Assembly: GCA_024742875.1 (NCBI GenBank)
Contig: JANSXP010000020.1
Span: 36,135 to 100,134 of the forward strand
Origin: Planctomycetaceae bacterium
GTDB lineage: Bacteria > Planctomycetota > Planctomycetia > Planctomycetales > Planctomycetaceae
Reading direction: 5' to 3'
Length of the DNA stretch: 64,000 bases
In this document: piece by piece, positions 25,982 to 35,120 of the stretch
Layout: each line of letters begins with the position of its first letter
Position numbering within the stretch: the first letter of the stretch is position 1
Notes under the pieces: generated by a model
The model's input: the letters and a program-made list of their open reading frames with translations, nothing else
Database searches by the model: none
What the model was told of the DNA's origin: nothing
Program-made: the position numbers and the translations under genes

Positions 25982-28603
25982 ATGTCTGATCCGCAGCAGC
26001 GCCTGATGCAGGCCGTCGATCGTTATCTGGAATCTGTCGAAGCCGGTCAGCCCATACCGCCTGAGCGGCTGCTGGCAGAATACGCCGACGTTCGCGAAGA
26101 ACTGGGTGACTGCCTGAGCACACTGGCATTCATCCATCGCGCCGCCGCGGAGCCCGCCGCAGCGTCGTCTGCAGAGATTTGTGAAGAGCAGTTTGCCGCC
26201 ACGGAAGATCCATTACTGCAAACGGTCCTGGGTGACTATCGCCTCAGGAAACGCATCGGCCGTGGCGGTATGGGAGTGGTGTATGAAGCCGAACAGCTGA
26301 CACTGCAGCGACGTGTGGCCGTCAAGGTGCTGCCGTTTGCCGCCGCTCTCGATGATCGCCGGCTCCAGCGGTTTCGGCACGAAGCCATGTCGGCCGCCGC
26401 CCTGCACCACCCGCACATTGTGCCCGTCTTTCTGGTCGGACACGAGAACGCAACCCACTTTTACGTCATGCAGCTGATTGACGGGCAGTCACTGGCAGAA
26501 CTGATGGCCCGACAGCAGCACAGCAGGTCTCCCGATCGGGACGGGGCGTCGTCCCTGGAGATGCCTGACCAGCCGAACGAAGCAAGTCGTCAAACGGAAA
26601 CCTCGCCAGGCCACGCCGCCTTCACCCACCACGACGGCAGCGCCGAAAAATTTCGCCAGCTGGCCCGGCTGTTTGCCCCCATTGCCGACGCGCTTGAACA
26701 TGCTCATGAAACGGGCATCGTGCATCGGGACGTGAAACCGTCCAATCTGCTGCTCGATCATGCGGGCAAGCTCTGGCTGACCGATTTCGGCCTGGCGATG
26801 CGGGCAGACGGACAGGCGCTCACCATGACGGGTGATGTGGTGGGCACTTTGAAATACATGTCTCCCGAACAGATTCTGGGCAACCGCTCCACTGTGGATC
26901 ATCGCTCAGACGTGTATTCTCTGGGACTGTCGCTGTATGAGCTGCTGGCTCAGCGTCCTGCATTTCCCGCCACCCGACGTGCGGCGCTCATGCAGCAGAT
27001 CTCACACGCCGCTCCGCAACCCCTGCGTTCTGTCAACAGGTTCCTCCCCAAAGACCTGTGCACGATTGTCGAAAAGGCGATTGCCCGTGAGCCGCAGGAC
27101 CGCTATCAGACTGCGGCAGCGTTTGCCGAAGATCTGCGTCGCTTTGCGGCTGGCAGCCAGGTGACCGCCCGACGCCCCACACTGAAGCGGCGGCTGACGT
27201 TGTGGGCGCAGCGGCATTACAAAGCCGTCACGATCGGCGTGGTGACTGGACTGCTGATGCTCGCCGGCCTGACTGTGGGCAACATTGCTCTGGCGGCCGA
27301 ACAGCGGCGGACTCAAACGGCCCTGGCAGACTCCCGGGAACTCCTGCAGGAGTATCACACCACGCTGCGCGATGTCTCGTCTGTGATCAATCGGCATCAG
27401 CTGTACGATCAGCCCGTGTATGCGGCCATGATCGGAGACTTTGCCGACGCTCTGAGCACCCACTCGCGTATCCTGCAGCAACTGGCACAGGACAACCCCG
27501 TTGTGCGCAGATCGCTGCTCGACCATTTGCGCAGTGTGGCCGTCGCGTCGTGGAAATCGGGCGATCAGCCAACCGCCCGACGGCTGTATCAGCAGGTGCG
27601 CTGGCTGGCCGAACGCAGCGTTCTGCACAGTCGAAAACAGCTCGATCAAAAGGCCACCCGAACGACGGTGAACGCGTGGCTGGCCGCAATGGAAGCACTG
27701 GGTAACGCGGAACGCTACGCGGAGTTTGACGATACCGACGGTCGCGAACGATTCGACCAGGCCATCGCCTTGGCCCGGAAACGGCTTCCCGCCGACCCGG
27801 ACGGCGCCTCACTGCGATACTGGCTGGGCTTTCTGCAGGCCGAGCGCGTACGCCTGTATGCCGTGGACCCGCAGGCGCGGATGGCTGGTTTTCGGAATGC
27901 TGCAGACAACCTTCGCCGCAGCGAGGAATTGAAGGCATCCGCCGTCACCCGCCGTCGACTGGCGCGGGTGCTGAAACAAATCCACGCTCCTCGGTTTCGC
28001 GAGGAGAAATACGAAACAGCACGTGTGGCCGTGGAAGAAGAGGTGCGTCTGCTGGCTGACAACTGCGCCGAAGATTTTTCCATCGGGGATGTGCAGATGT
28101 ACTGTGACGCACTGCGGCGACTGATCACCACGACGCTGCGATGTCGCCAGCCACAGCGGGCCGCTGACGTCAACGATGAACTGTTGCGCACGGCCCGCCG
28201 TGGCTTCGAGCAGTTTCGCACTGATGAGATGCGACAGCATCTGGCACGCGCCTGCACACATCGTTTGCGCGACATCGGCATGGGAAACCGCACGATGGAT
28301 GATCCGTCCATTCTGATGCGGGAAGCCCGGCGGCTGTTCCACCGGGCACAGGACCGTCAACAGCTGGTGGATCTGACCGTTATCTCAGCCATGGTCGTCA
28401 GTCGACTTCTGCCGGATGACACAAAACCGGTCAGCGTGCGTTTGCAGGCTTTTGCCGACCTGCAGCATACGGCCGGACTGGCCGACGATTTTCGTGCGGA
28501 CTCGGCCGTTTCGCACGACGACGGAGCGATCATGCTGCAGCGCATGCGCGACCACAATGCCGACCTGAAAAAGCTGCTCGGCCGCCAGAAAACGTCTCCC
28601 TGA
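25982..28603 (+). CDS. Transmembrane serine/threonine protein kinase
   Basis: An 873-residue protein. An N-terminal helical segment (1-80) precedes a Hanks-type kinase domain: glycine loop GRGGMG (93-98), VAVK with Lys115, catalytic HRD at 248-250 in HRDVKPSN, DFG at 268-270 and the activation segment GTLKYMSPEQ. A hydrophilic insert (about 178-225, KRSxD/E-rich) sits between the two kinase lobes. A single transmembrane helix at about 415-438 is followed by about 430 residues of helical, TPR-like sequence outside the membrane, perhaps a sensor. The ATG at 25982 follows the sigma factor stop by two bases; a longer frame starting inside the sigma gene is a shadow. It probably phosphorylates the sigma factor or its partner (inference). 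Confidence 0.93.
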   Translation: MSDPQQRLMQAVDRYLESVEAGQPIPPERLLAEYADVREELGDCLSTLAFIHRAAAEPAAASSAEICEEQFAATEDPLLQTVLGDYRLRKRIGRGGMGVVYEAEQLTLQRRVAVKVLPFAAALDDRRLQRFRHEAMSAAALHHPHIVPVFLVGHENATHFYVMQLIDGQSLAELMARQQHSRSPDRDGASSLEMPDQPNEASRQTETSPGHAAFTHHDGSAEKFRQLARLFAPIADALEHAHETGIVHRDVKPSNLLLDHAGKLWLTDFGLAMRADGQALTMTGDVVGTLKYMSPEQILGNRSTVDHRSDVYSLGLSLYELLAQRPAFPATRRAALMQQISHAAPQPLRSVNRFLPKDLCTIVEKAIAREPQDRYQTAAAFAEDLRRFAAGSQVTARRPTLKRRLTLWAQRHYKAVTIGVVTGLLMLAGLTVGNIALAAEQRRTQTALADSRELLQEYHTTLRDVSSVINRHQLYDQPVYAAMIGDFADALSTHSRILQQLAQDNPVVRRSLLDHLRSVAVASWKSGDQPTARRLYQQVRWLAERSVLHSRKQLDQKATRTTVNAWLAAMEALGNAERYAEFDDTDGRERFDQAIALARKRLPADPDGASLRYWLGFLQAERVRLYAVDPQARMAGFRNAADNLRRSEELKASAVTRRRLARVLKQIHAPRFREEKYETARVAVEEEVRLLADNCAEDFSIGDVQMYCDALRRLITTTLRCRQPQRAADVNDELLRTARRGFEQFRTDEMRQHLARACTHRLRDIGMGNRTMDDPSILMREARRLFHRAQDRQQLVDLTVISAMVVSRLLPDDTKPVSVRLQAFADLQHTAGLADDFRADSAVSHDDGAIMLQRMRDHNADLKKLLGRQKTSP

Positions 28604-28672
28604 CAGTCGTCCGGCACGCGGGATCGTCAAACTATTATTGAACCGTCATTCCGTAATCGCTAAAACAGCCGC

Positions 28673-29263
28673 ATGGCAGGACGTCCCAAATCCTACGATG
28701 ACGCTCAGGTGCTGAGTCAGGCCATGCGCACTTTCTGGAAGCAGGGCTATGAAGCCACCAGCTACAGTGACCTGGAGAAATCGACCGGCCTGGGGCGTCA
28801 GAGTCTGTATGGCGCATTCGGCGACAAAAAGTGCCTGTTTGTCGCCGCCCTGAAACACTACGGCCAGAATGTCACACAGCTCTCCCTGGAAATTCTCAAT
28901 CAGGACGGGTCGCCCATTTCCAACGTAGGCCGCTGGCTCAGACGCCTGGTGGAGCGTGCCGCCAGGCTGAAGATCGGTTGTCTGCTGACCAACACGGCCA
29001 TCGAGGCCGGCACACACGATGCCGACGTGCAGCAGGTGGTACAGCAGGAACTGGCGTGCGTGGAACAGGCGCTGCAGCGCACCCTGCGCCGTGCAGTCGC
29101 CTGCGGTGAACTGAGCCCGCAGACCAATGTCAGCGAGGTGGCCACTTATTTCTTCGGCGTGGCTCAGGGACTGATGGTGATGGGCCGCATGGGGCAAAGT
29201 CGCATTCGCCTGACCCGATTTGCCAACGTCGCTCTGGCCACGCTGCAACCAGCCGCCAACTGA
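28673..29263 (+). CDS. TetR/AcrR-family transcriptional regulator
   Basis: A 196-residue regulator. The N-terminal DNA-binding domain has the TetR helix-turn-helix ATSYSDLEKSTGLGRQSLYG (about residues 27-46) followed by FGDKKCLF. The rest is an all-helical ligand-binding and dimerisation domain (GCLLTNTAIEAG is characteristic of a common TetR subgroup). Its gene is convergent with the Rieske gene, stops 63 bases apart, and follows the kinase by 69 bases. It may control the neighbouring Rieske/peroxidase operon or the kinase unit, but no operator for it could be identified. Confidence 0.9.
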   Translation: MAGRPKSYDDAQVLSQAMRTFWKQGYEATSYSDLEKSTGLGRQSLYGAFGDKKCLFVAALKHYGQNVTQLSLEILNQDGSPISNVGRWLRRLVERAARLKIGCLLTNTAIEAGTHDADVQQVVQQELACVEQALQRTLRRAVACGELSPQTNVSEVATYFFGVAQGLMVMGRMGQSRIRLTRFANVALATLQPAAN

Positions 29264-29326
29264 CTGCAGCAGACCACCGCTGTGCGGCAGCGACGCCTTC
29301 CGTCTGTGGAGTTTGCCGGAAAACGG

Positions 29327-29887
29327 CTAAGGCGATGCGTTGGTCGCTCTGCCATACAGCAGCCCCACCACGCCGATGGCGTAGATGTCGTCGCCATCCA
29401 GTTCCAGGACGATCTGCGGCAGCGCCTGCGTTGCATGCCCGGCGACCACCATGCCGTGGCGCGTCAGATCGAATGTGGTCAGGTGCAAAGAACAGGGGCC
29501 AGCCACGCGGTGTTCCGGCTTGTAGTCGCCTTCCAGCGAACCTCCCATATGGGTGCAGCGACTGCTGAAGGCCACGATGTCCTGCCCTGGCCCCTCACCG
29601 CCACCGGATGTCTCGCCCGTTTTGACAAGCAGACAGCCCGACAGTTCCCCATCGTCCGGGTAACTGAACGCCACGGCCTGTCCGTCTTTGAGCGCAGATA
29701 CGGAGCCGATTCTGCGACGCTCAAAAGTGGACAGGTTTACGGGCGTGCGCTCATCCTGCCCGAGAACGCGACCGGGGAACACGTGCGCCAGCAGCACGGT
29801 CGTGGCCGTTGTGCGGGAAAGAAAATCACGTCGGTTGACGGGTTGGGAACCACATGCCTGCGAGTCACACGGTTTGGGGGCTTTCAT
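29327..29887 (-). CDS. Tat-exported Rieske protein, arsenite oxidase/iodate reductase small-subunit family (IdrB-like)
   Basis: A 186-residue Rieske iron-sulfur protein. The N-terminus has a twin-arginine signal (NRRDFLSRT, Arg19-Arg20) and a hydrophobic stretch ending about FPG. The 2Fe-2S ligands are C111-T-H113 and C132-S-L-H135; the disulfide cysteines of bc1-type Rieske proteins are absent (GG follows CTHM). The C-terminal pattern ALPQIVLELDGDDIYAIG ... GLLYGR is the one I associate with AioB-type subunits. The protein would pass electrons to or from a molybdenum subunit and carry it through the Tat system. No large subunit is adjacent; the only candidate in the window is at 14212-16908. 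It is the last gene of an operon with two di-haem peroxidases, as expected for idrB with idrP1 and idrP2. Confidence 0.85.
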   Translation of the reverse strand: MKAPKPCDSQACGSQPVNRRDFLSRTTATTVLLAHVFPGRVLGQDERTPVNLSTFERRRIGSVSALKDGQAVAFSYPDDGELSGCLLVKTGETSGGGEGPGQDIVAFSSRCTHMGGSLEGDYKPEHRVAGPCSLHLTTFDLTRHGMVVAGHATQALPQIVLELDGDDIYAIGVVGLLYGRATNASP

Positions 29888-29968
29888 GACTCTGCTTTCC
29901 TGTCTGTCTGTTGGCGGTCTCTGGCAAAGCGCCCCTGTGTGCCGGCGTCGTGTTGGGTTGCCGACCGG

Positions 29969-31252
29969 TCACTCGGCCGCTTCGAGCAGTGGCCAGACTT
30001 CATATTCGGGCAGCCGCGGCACGGCAATACGAACCTCTTTTCCGCTGAGGGAGTACAGAAATTCGGCCAGTTGAAACTTTTCCTCATCCGTCAGCCGCAG
30101 CGGACGGATAAGCGGACTTTGCCGCGGGTCGTCGCCGCCGCCGGCGTCGTAAAAATCGATCACGTCTTCCACATCAAAAAACACGCCGTTGTGCATGTAG
30201 GGGGCCGTGTATTCCAGATAGCGGAGCGAAGGCGTGCGGAACTTTCCGCGGTCCTCCTCTTTTTTGGTCGTGTAGTACAGCCCGAGATCACCGTCCGCCT
30301 GCCGATAAACGTGCTCAGGCACGCCCCGAATGTAGTGCTGGTATCGCAGCGCCACCTGCCGCAGAGGATCCTGCTCAAACGCTTTTTGCTTTGGCAGATC
30401 GAGATAGTGATAGTCTTCGTCACTCATCAGCGACCCGTGATGACACTGAATGCAGCCTGCTTTGCCCTCAAACAGCACCAGCCCGGCTTTGGCATCCTCG
30501 GAAAGTGCGTCTTCTTCGCCGGCAAGAAACTGGTCGAACGGACTGTCGCGGGAAATCATGTCCGTGCGTTCAAACGTGGCAATGGCTTTGAGCACATGCG
30601 CGAAGGTCGGTCGATCGACGCCAAAGGCCTCTTTGAACATCGCCAGATACTCGGGCATCTGGGCGAGACGTTCCTCAATCATCACCGGATCACCGTTGCC
30701 CGCCAGATTGCCGGTGATCGCGCTTTTGGCCTGCGCTTCGAGGCTGGGAACTTCGCCCGCCCAGAACAACTTGCTGTAAAACGCAGAGTTGACAGTCGTC
30801 TGAGAGTTTCGCCAGTGCTGAGTGCCCGCGTATCCGCGGGAGACGGCCTGACCGTCCCCCCAGCCCTGTCGCGGGTCATGGCAGGACGCACAACTGGTCC
30901 CCACATCCCCGGAAAGCCGATTGTCGAAAAACAGCACACGGCCCAACTGCGACTTGGCCGCCGAGACCGGATTGTCGGGTGGCACCGGCACGTCGGGCAG
31001 CGCGGCCAGCGGAGGAAAGCCGTGCAAAGGGCGCTGGTTGGTCCCGGCCGCAGTCGGTGCGCGGGGTGCAGGCGCTGAATCGTCAGTCCGGCTGCCTTCC
31101 GATGCGGCCGCAGACGACGTCTCCGGGGGCTGCGGGTCTGTCGCAGTGATCGCGGGCGTCACCGACGAATCCTGGGTGTCAGCCTTCCTGCGACTACAGC
31201 CTGCCAGCAGCAGAGCGGCCAGTGGAAAAAGGAACCAGTGGCGACCTCTCAC
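29969..31252 (-). CDS. Di-haem cytochrome c peroxidase/MauG-family lipoprotein (IdrP-like)
   Basis: A 427-residue lipoprotein (LLLAGC, Cys19) with an Ala/Ser/Pro-rich linker to residue 75. The di-haem peroxidase core follows: first haem CASCH 121-125 (followed by DPRQGWGDG), second haem CIQCH 267-271, and the late segment FRTPSLRYLEYTAPYMHNG, where family members place a haem ligand and the last motif. The GTG at 31252 has GGGAG upstream and forms a GTGA overlap with the preceding peroxidase gene. These enzymes reduce H2O2 using periplasmic c-type cytochromes or cupredoxins; MauG relatives instead modify proteins. The pairing with a second copy and an AioB-like Rieske protein points to the IdrP1/P2 role (inference), namely removal of peroxide formed during iodate reduction. 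Confidence 0.9.
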   Translation of the reverse strand: MRGRHWFLFPLAALLLAGCSRRKADTQDSSVTPAITATDPQPPETSSAAASEGSRTDDSAPAPRAPTAAGTNQRPLHGFPPLAALPDVPVPPDNPVSAAKSQLGRVLFFDNRLSGDVGTSCASCHDPRQGWGDGQAVSRGYAGTQHWRNSQTTVNSAFYSKLFWAGEVPSLEAQAKSAITGNLAGNGDPVMIEERLAQMPEYLAMFKEAFGVDRPTFAHVLKAIATFERTDMISRDSPFDQFLAGEEDALSEDAKAGLVLFEGKAGCIQCHHGSLMSDEDYHYLDLPKQKAFEQDPLRQVALRYQHYIRGVPEHVYRQADGDLGLYYTTKKEEDRGKFRTPSLRYLEYTAPYMHNGVFFDVEDVIDFYDAGGGDDPRQSPLIRPLRLTDEEKFQLAEFLYSLSGKEVRIAVPRLPEYEVWPLLEAAE

Positions 31253-32382
31253 TTGTTTTCTCCCAGCGGACGCAGTTCGTAGTCGGGAATCTCGGGCCGT
31301 TTGATGGTCAGCGGCGGCCCGGAAAGCGATTCCAGAAAGGCGACCAGATCAGCCTGCTCCTGGTCTGTCAGTTGCAGCGGCTGCAGACGAGCGTCCTTCG
31401 TGCCGTCCGGCCCACCGCCCGCATTGTAAAAGGCCACCACGTCGGCCAGTGTCTTTAGCCGCCCGTCGTGCATATAGGGGGCTGTCGAGACCAGTTCACG
31501 CAAAGTGGGTGTCCGCATTTTTCCCATGTCGGCCCTGTCTTTGGACACACACAACAGACCCGGATCACGCCGCAGACGCTCGTACCCGGGTACTCCAAGC
31601 GTGCGGAAGAAACGCCGAAAAGTGATGTGACGCAATGGGTCAGCAAACAGGTCGGGATTCGCGGCCAGACCCAGCGAATGAAAATCGCCGTCACTGAGCA
31701 TGGGACCGTGGTGGCACGTGATGCAGGCCGCTTTCCCCCGAAACAGCTTCAAACCGCGCTGGGCGGGTTCCGAGATGGCATCCGTTTGCCCGTTGAGGAA
31801 TCGATCGAACGGGACATCCCGCGAACGGAGCGTCTTCAAAAACGCCGACACCGCGTTCAGGATCCGACCGTAAGTCGGCTCGCCGCCAAACGCCTCCCGG
31901 AATTCCCGTTCATAAGCGGGCACCTGTCGCAGTCGTTCGATCACCAGTCGGCCATCCGCCTGGAAAAAATGCGCTTCGGAAATATGGTCCCGCACGACGG
32001 TCGGCAGATCGGCCGCCGGCAGACGTCCGTCCCAGTAGACAAGCTTCCCCAGTGAGGCGTTGACGACTGTCGGTGTGTTCCGAAAATAACGGGAACCCGG
32101 ATAGCCGTCCGACATTGGCAGACCATCAGCCCAGCCAGAGTCCGGGTCATGGCACGTGGCACAGCTGATGGTGGCATCACCGGAAAGCCGCGCATCAAAG
32201 AACAGCCGGCGGCCCAGTTCCGCCTGCCGGACATCAACTTCAGGGGCGGCCGGCAGCGGGGCCAGTCTTGCCGGCGCAGCGGCAGTTTGGTCGGGCTCAG
32301 GATCAGACAGCTGCGCGAATGCGGGCACGATCTGACACAGACTGCCGATCAGCACTATGGACTTCAACGCTCCAGCCTTCAT
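31249..32382 (-). CDS. Di-haem cytochrome c peroxidase/MauG-family protein (IdrP-like)
   Basis: A 377-residue periplasmic protein with a cleavable signal (MKAGALKSIVLIGSLCQIVPAF-type, cut near AFA-Q). First haem site CATCH 74-78 followed by DPDSGWADG; second CITCH 220-224; conserved end MRTPTLRELVSTAPYMHDG. It is clearly a paralogue of the next gene in the operon but is not lipidated and lacks the long linker. The frame opens with a TTG at 32406; the ATG at 32382 with GGATGGA upstream gives the proper signal peptide. It overlaps the second peroxidase gene by GTGA and lies 50 bases after the cupredoxin gene. Two unlike di-haem peroxidases in series is the hallmark of idr gene clusters (recalled from published work). 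Confidence 0.9.
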   Translation of the reverse strand: MKAGALKSIVLIGSLCQIVPAFAQLSDPEPDQTAAAPARLAPLPAAPEVDVRQAELGRRLFFDARLSGDATISCATCHDPDSGWADGLPMSDGYPGSRYFRNTPTVVNASLGKLVYWDGRLPAADLPTVVRDHISEAHFFQADGRLVIERLRQVPAYEREFREAFGGEPTYGRILNAVSAFLKTLRSRDVPFDRFLNGQTDAISEPAQRGLKLFRGKAACITCHHGPMLSDGDFHSLGLAANPDLFADPLRHITFRRFFRTLGVPGYERLRRDPGLLCVSKDRADMGKMRTPTLRELVSTAPYMHDGRLKTLADVVAFYNAGGGPDGTKDARLQPLQLTDQEQADLVAFLESLSGPPLTIKRPEIPDYELRPLGENK

Positions 32383-32432
32383 GGCAAATCCATCCGGAAC
32401 ACGCAAAACGACCCGCTTGTGGCCGAGCCTGA

Positions 32433-33323
32433 CTATTTGACTGGATATTGGAAAGTCTTGACCGCTTCCCTATTCGCCCCAATGTCGACTTTGAAGTTCT
32501 GTTTCCCCAGCGTTGCGTGCGAAATGGTGCCGCGATAATGCCCAGGAGGAACGTCGAGTATCTCGAACTGACCGTCCTCGGCAGACACGGCATAATAGGG
32601 ACTGCGTGCTATGTAAACCCACGACTCCATCCAGCTGTGGATGTTGCACGTCACTCGGGAAAACGGAGTGCCCTGATACACGATCTGTTCCTGGATGGGC
32701 TCCCCGCCTGGGGATTGCAGCAGATTCCAGCTGCCCGTATTCACGTTGTGCTGCACTTTGTCATCGTTGTGAACGGTCAACACGGCCCCGTCGAAAGCCA
32801 CCAGCAATCGAGGGGTGAACAGACAGTCTTTCTGACGAAGAACGAAACCCTCTTCCGGCGTGACAGGCTTGAGTGGTTTCGCCCCTCGTACCCGCAGTTC
32901 CACAACAGCCCCCGCAAGCCGACCGTTGGTGACCTGAACGTCCTGTACCGAGCCGGTGCCCAGCGAACAGAATTCTTCATCTTTGGTGGCCTGCAGCTTC
33001 AGTGGTGCCGGGACAGCCCCATTAAACAGAACCACTCCCCGGAGGCAGCCCACCGCTGGGGGTTCCTGTGGCTTTGCGGCTTCGGAATCTGCCGCAGCGT
33101 CACCCAGCTCTTCTGTGCCTGTTGAGTCGGCCGGTTGGTTTCCGGCTGATGGGTCACCGGCCGGTGAGTCACCGGCTGATGACTTTGATTCGGCGGCCGC
33201 AGATTCAGTGGCGGCGGCCGCATTGGCGTCTGCGTCTGTTTCGGCAACACTGTCGTTCGCATCCTGACAGCCGACACACAACCCGGCGGCAAGCAGTCCG
33301 CTCAGGAACAGAAAGCGTTTCAT
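32433..33323 (-). CDS. Cupredoxin-like lipoprotein
   Basis: A 296-residue lipoprotein (AGLCVGC, Cys19). Residues 20-85 are a low-complexity Ala/Ser/Glu/Pro linker. The body is plastocyanin/methylamine-utilisation-like: VHNDDKVQHNVN supplies a His, and VTCNIHSWMESWVYI supplies the Cys-x2-His-x2-Met of a type 1 copper site. The family's characteristic end is PYYAVSAEDGQFEILDVPPG. All four likely copper ligands are present. The ATG at 33323 gives the signal peptide; the longer frame does not. It is first in the operon with the two peroxidases and the Rieske protein, so it is a good candidate for their electron donor or acceptor (inference). Confidence 0.85.
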   Translation of the reverse strand: MKRFLFLSGLLAAGLCVGCQDANDSVAETDADANAAAATESAAAESKSSAGDSPAGDPSAGNQPADSTGTEELGDAAADSEAAKPQEPPAVGCLRGVVLFNGAVPAPLKLQATKDEEFCSLGTGSVQDVQVTNGRLAGAVVELRVRGAKPLKPVTPEEGFVLRQKDCLFTPRLLVAFDGAVLTVHNDDKVQHNVNTGSWNLLQSPGGEPIQEQIVYQGTPFSRVTCNIHSWMESWVYIARSPYYAVSAEDGQFEILDVPPGHYRGTISHATLGKQNFKVDIGANREAVKTFQYPVK

Positions 33324-33483
33324 GGCAACAGGGTCCCACCAGCAAAGTAAGGCACGATCCGACAACTTGGCAGACGCCATTCTAGACCACGTTTTGCCGG
33401 ATCGCCACCCACACCTGCTGGTCCCACGCTGACTCCCGAACGGCTCACTCACGAGACGTTCGAAGGTCGGCCGGCGGGGAACG

Positions 33484-35046
33484 TCAGTCGGTCATCCCGG
33501 ACGTCAGCAGGTCCACCGCATTCTTCAGCAGCTGCTGGAACTCCGGTTGCGTGAAATCTGCCGGATGCCCCAGCGACGTATAGAAGCTGGTCCCTCCGTC
33601 ACTGCGGTGATTCAGCCAGGCCACCGGTTCGGGCGACTGATCGGCAATGTGCCCCCACAGCACGGGGGTCGTGGAGTCGGCCAGAGGACGCACACGATAC
33701 AGTGAACCGCGACCCGTCAATTCCGAAACGTCCACATCACGCAGCAACGAATGTCGTGCGGCATCCTCCGCAACCGTGATCCGCGTTTCCGGTCCACTGC
33801 CGTGATGATTGGTGTAGTGACCACCAAACACTTGAGCATCAAATTCGGGCCAGGCCTGTCTGCCTGCCGGGGCCGGCTGGTTGCGGAGCGAAAAAGCGTG
33901 GCTGGCTGTGCGGATTCCCATCACCGGTCTGCCGGCCGCCACAAAGCGTCGCACCAATTCGAGCTGCTCGGCTGGCAGCGTGCGTCGTCGGACACTGATC
34001 AGCAGCAGATCGGCAGTGCTCACCACATCAGCACCGGGAAGGTGGTTGCGATCATCAGCATCGTCCCAGACATAACTGACACGATAGTCTTTCCCCAGAT
34101 GCGTGGCGGCAAACCGCGGCAGGCTTTTGCTGGTTTGGTATTCGCGTTCGGCACACAGCACGACCACATGCGGTCGTTCGTCTTTTGCAAAACGGAATTC
34201 TTCGCCACCCAGAAAATCGGTACTCAGAATCGTGGGACACCAGTGGCGTTCAATGTGCTCGACAACCAAATCGGTTCCCGTGAAATGACTGACAAACGGC
34301 TCACGCTGCGGGTTGTACATGGTGTCCGTCATGTCGCGCATCAGCACCACATTCTGCCCCTGCGCCACCATCTGCCGAATCGAAAAAGGACGGCCCAGCA
34401 CACACATGTTGGTGTGCACACCCATCACAATCACATTCGTGATACCCCGCTGTTTCATCAGGTAGAATGCTTCCGCGCTGTCCGTCACGGCATCTGCGGC
34501 CTCAATCCTGATGGCCGGATGCTGGCACGTCCACGCGCGATAGCTTTCCACAGCCGGCTGACAGTCACAGCCGCCGTCCGTATCGTCAATGGGAAGCCGC
34601 TCGCCCTCGACCCTGGAATCCAGAGGGCACCAGTTTTGCAGCGGCACCCTGGTCTTCACGACCGGAGCCGACTGGGCCCGCTCCCGCTGCGGCGTCCCGG
34701 CATAGTGATCCATGGTGCCACTGGGACAGTGAATAATCAGCACGCCCCGACGCCGCGCAGCTTTTAGCACCCGGTTCATCACTGGCGCCATCTCCCCCAC
34801 ACGGGCCGTCGCTGTCGGGCACCAGTGTTTGTCCCACATGTCACATACCACAATCGCCGTCTGGTCGGCCTGCCATTGGGCAGGCTCGGTCACGGTATGC
34901 CAGCGATCATCACCAGGCTGGCGGAGAACACGCTGTCGCAGCGTCAGATCAATCGCCTCCTGTGCCACAGCCGACATCGTGACGGCCGCAAGCCACAGCA
35001 GCACTGTAAGTTCACAGGCAACCTTCCTGACTGGAAATCGCCGCAT
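33484..35046 (-). CDS. Secreted isochorismatase-like hydrolase fused to a ThuA-like domain
   Basis: A 520-residue exported protein (signal about residues 1-28, ending SAVAQ). Residues about 55-270 form an isochorismatase/nicotinamidase-like fold: acid IVVCDMWDKHWC near residue 70 and nucleophile region VIVMGVHTNMCVLGR. Residues about 290-520 resemble ThuA (trehalose-utilisation, glutamine amidotransferase-like): VVVLCAEREYQTS, LLLISVRRRTLP, VFGGHYTNHHGSG and the end SLGHPADF. The ATG at 35046 follows a GAGAGGAG SD. It lies 74 bases downstream of the sulfatase gene, in what looks like a carbohydrate or glycan catabolic unit. The substrate is unknown. Confidence 0.85.
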   Translation of the reverse strand: MRRFPVRKVACELTVLLWLAAVTMSAVAQEAIDLTLRQRVLRQPGDDRWHTVTEPAQWQADQTAIVVCDMWDKHWCPTATARVGEMAPVMNRVLKAARRRGVLIIHCPSGTMDHYAGTPQRERAQSAPVVKTRVPLQNWCPLDSRVEGERLPIDDTDGGCDCQPAVESYRAWTCQHPAIRIEAADAVTDSAEAFYLMKQRGITNVIVMGVHTNMCVLGRPFSIRQMVAQGQNVVLMRDMTDTMYNPQREPFVSHFTGTDLVVEHIERHWCPTILSTDFLGGEEFRFAKDERPHVVVLCAEREYQTSKSLPRFAATHLGKDYRVSYVWDDADDRNHLPGADVVSTADLLLISVRRRTLPAEQLELVRRFVAAGRPVMGIRTASHAFSLRNQPAPAGRQAWPEFDAQVFGGHYTNHHGSGPETRITVAEDAARHSLLRDVDVSELTGRGSLYRVRPLADSTTPVLWGHIADQSPEPVAWLNHRSDGGTSFYTSLGHPADFTQPEFQQLLKNAVDLLTSGMTD

Positions 35047-35120
35047 ACCACGCTCCTCTCAACAGGTTTCGCTGTCTGCTTCCACGTCGCAGTGTGCGTT
35101 CAGATGATCAGCAGAACCGT

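Noticed and set aside
29969..32382. MauG of a methylamine dehydrogenase cluster
   Set aside because: The di-haem folds would fit and the cupredoxin resembles a mau-type protein, but no methylamine dehydrogenase subunits are nearby and an AioB-like Rieske gene is in the operon.
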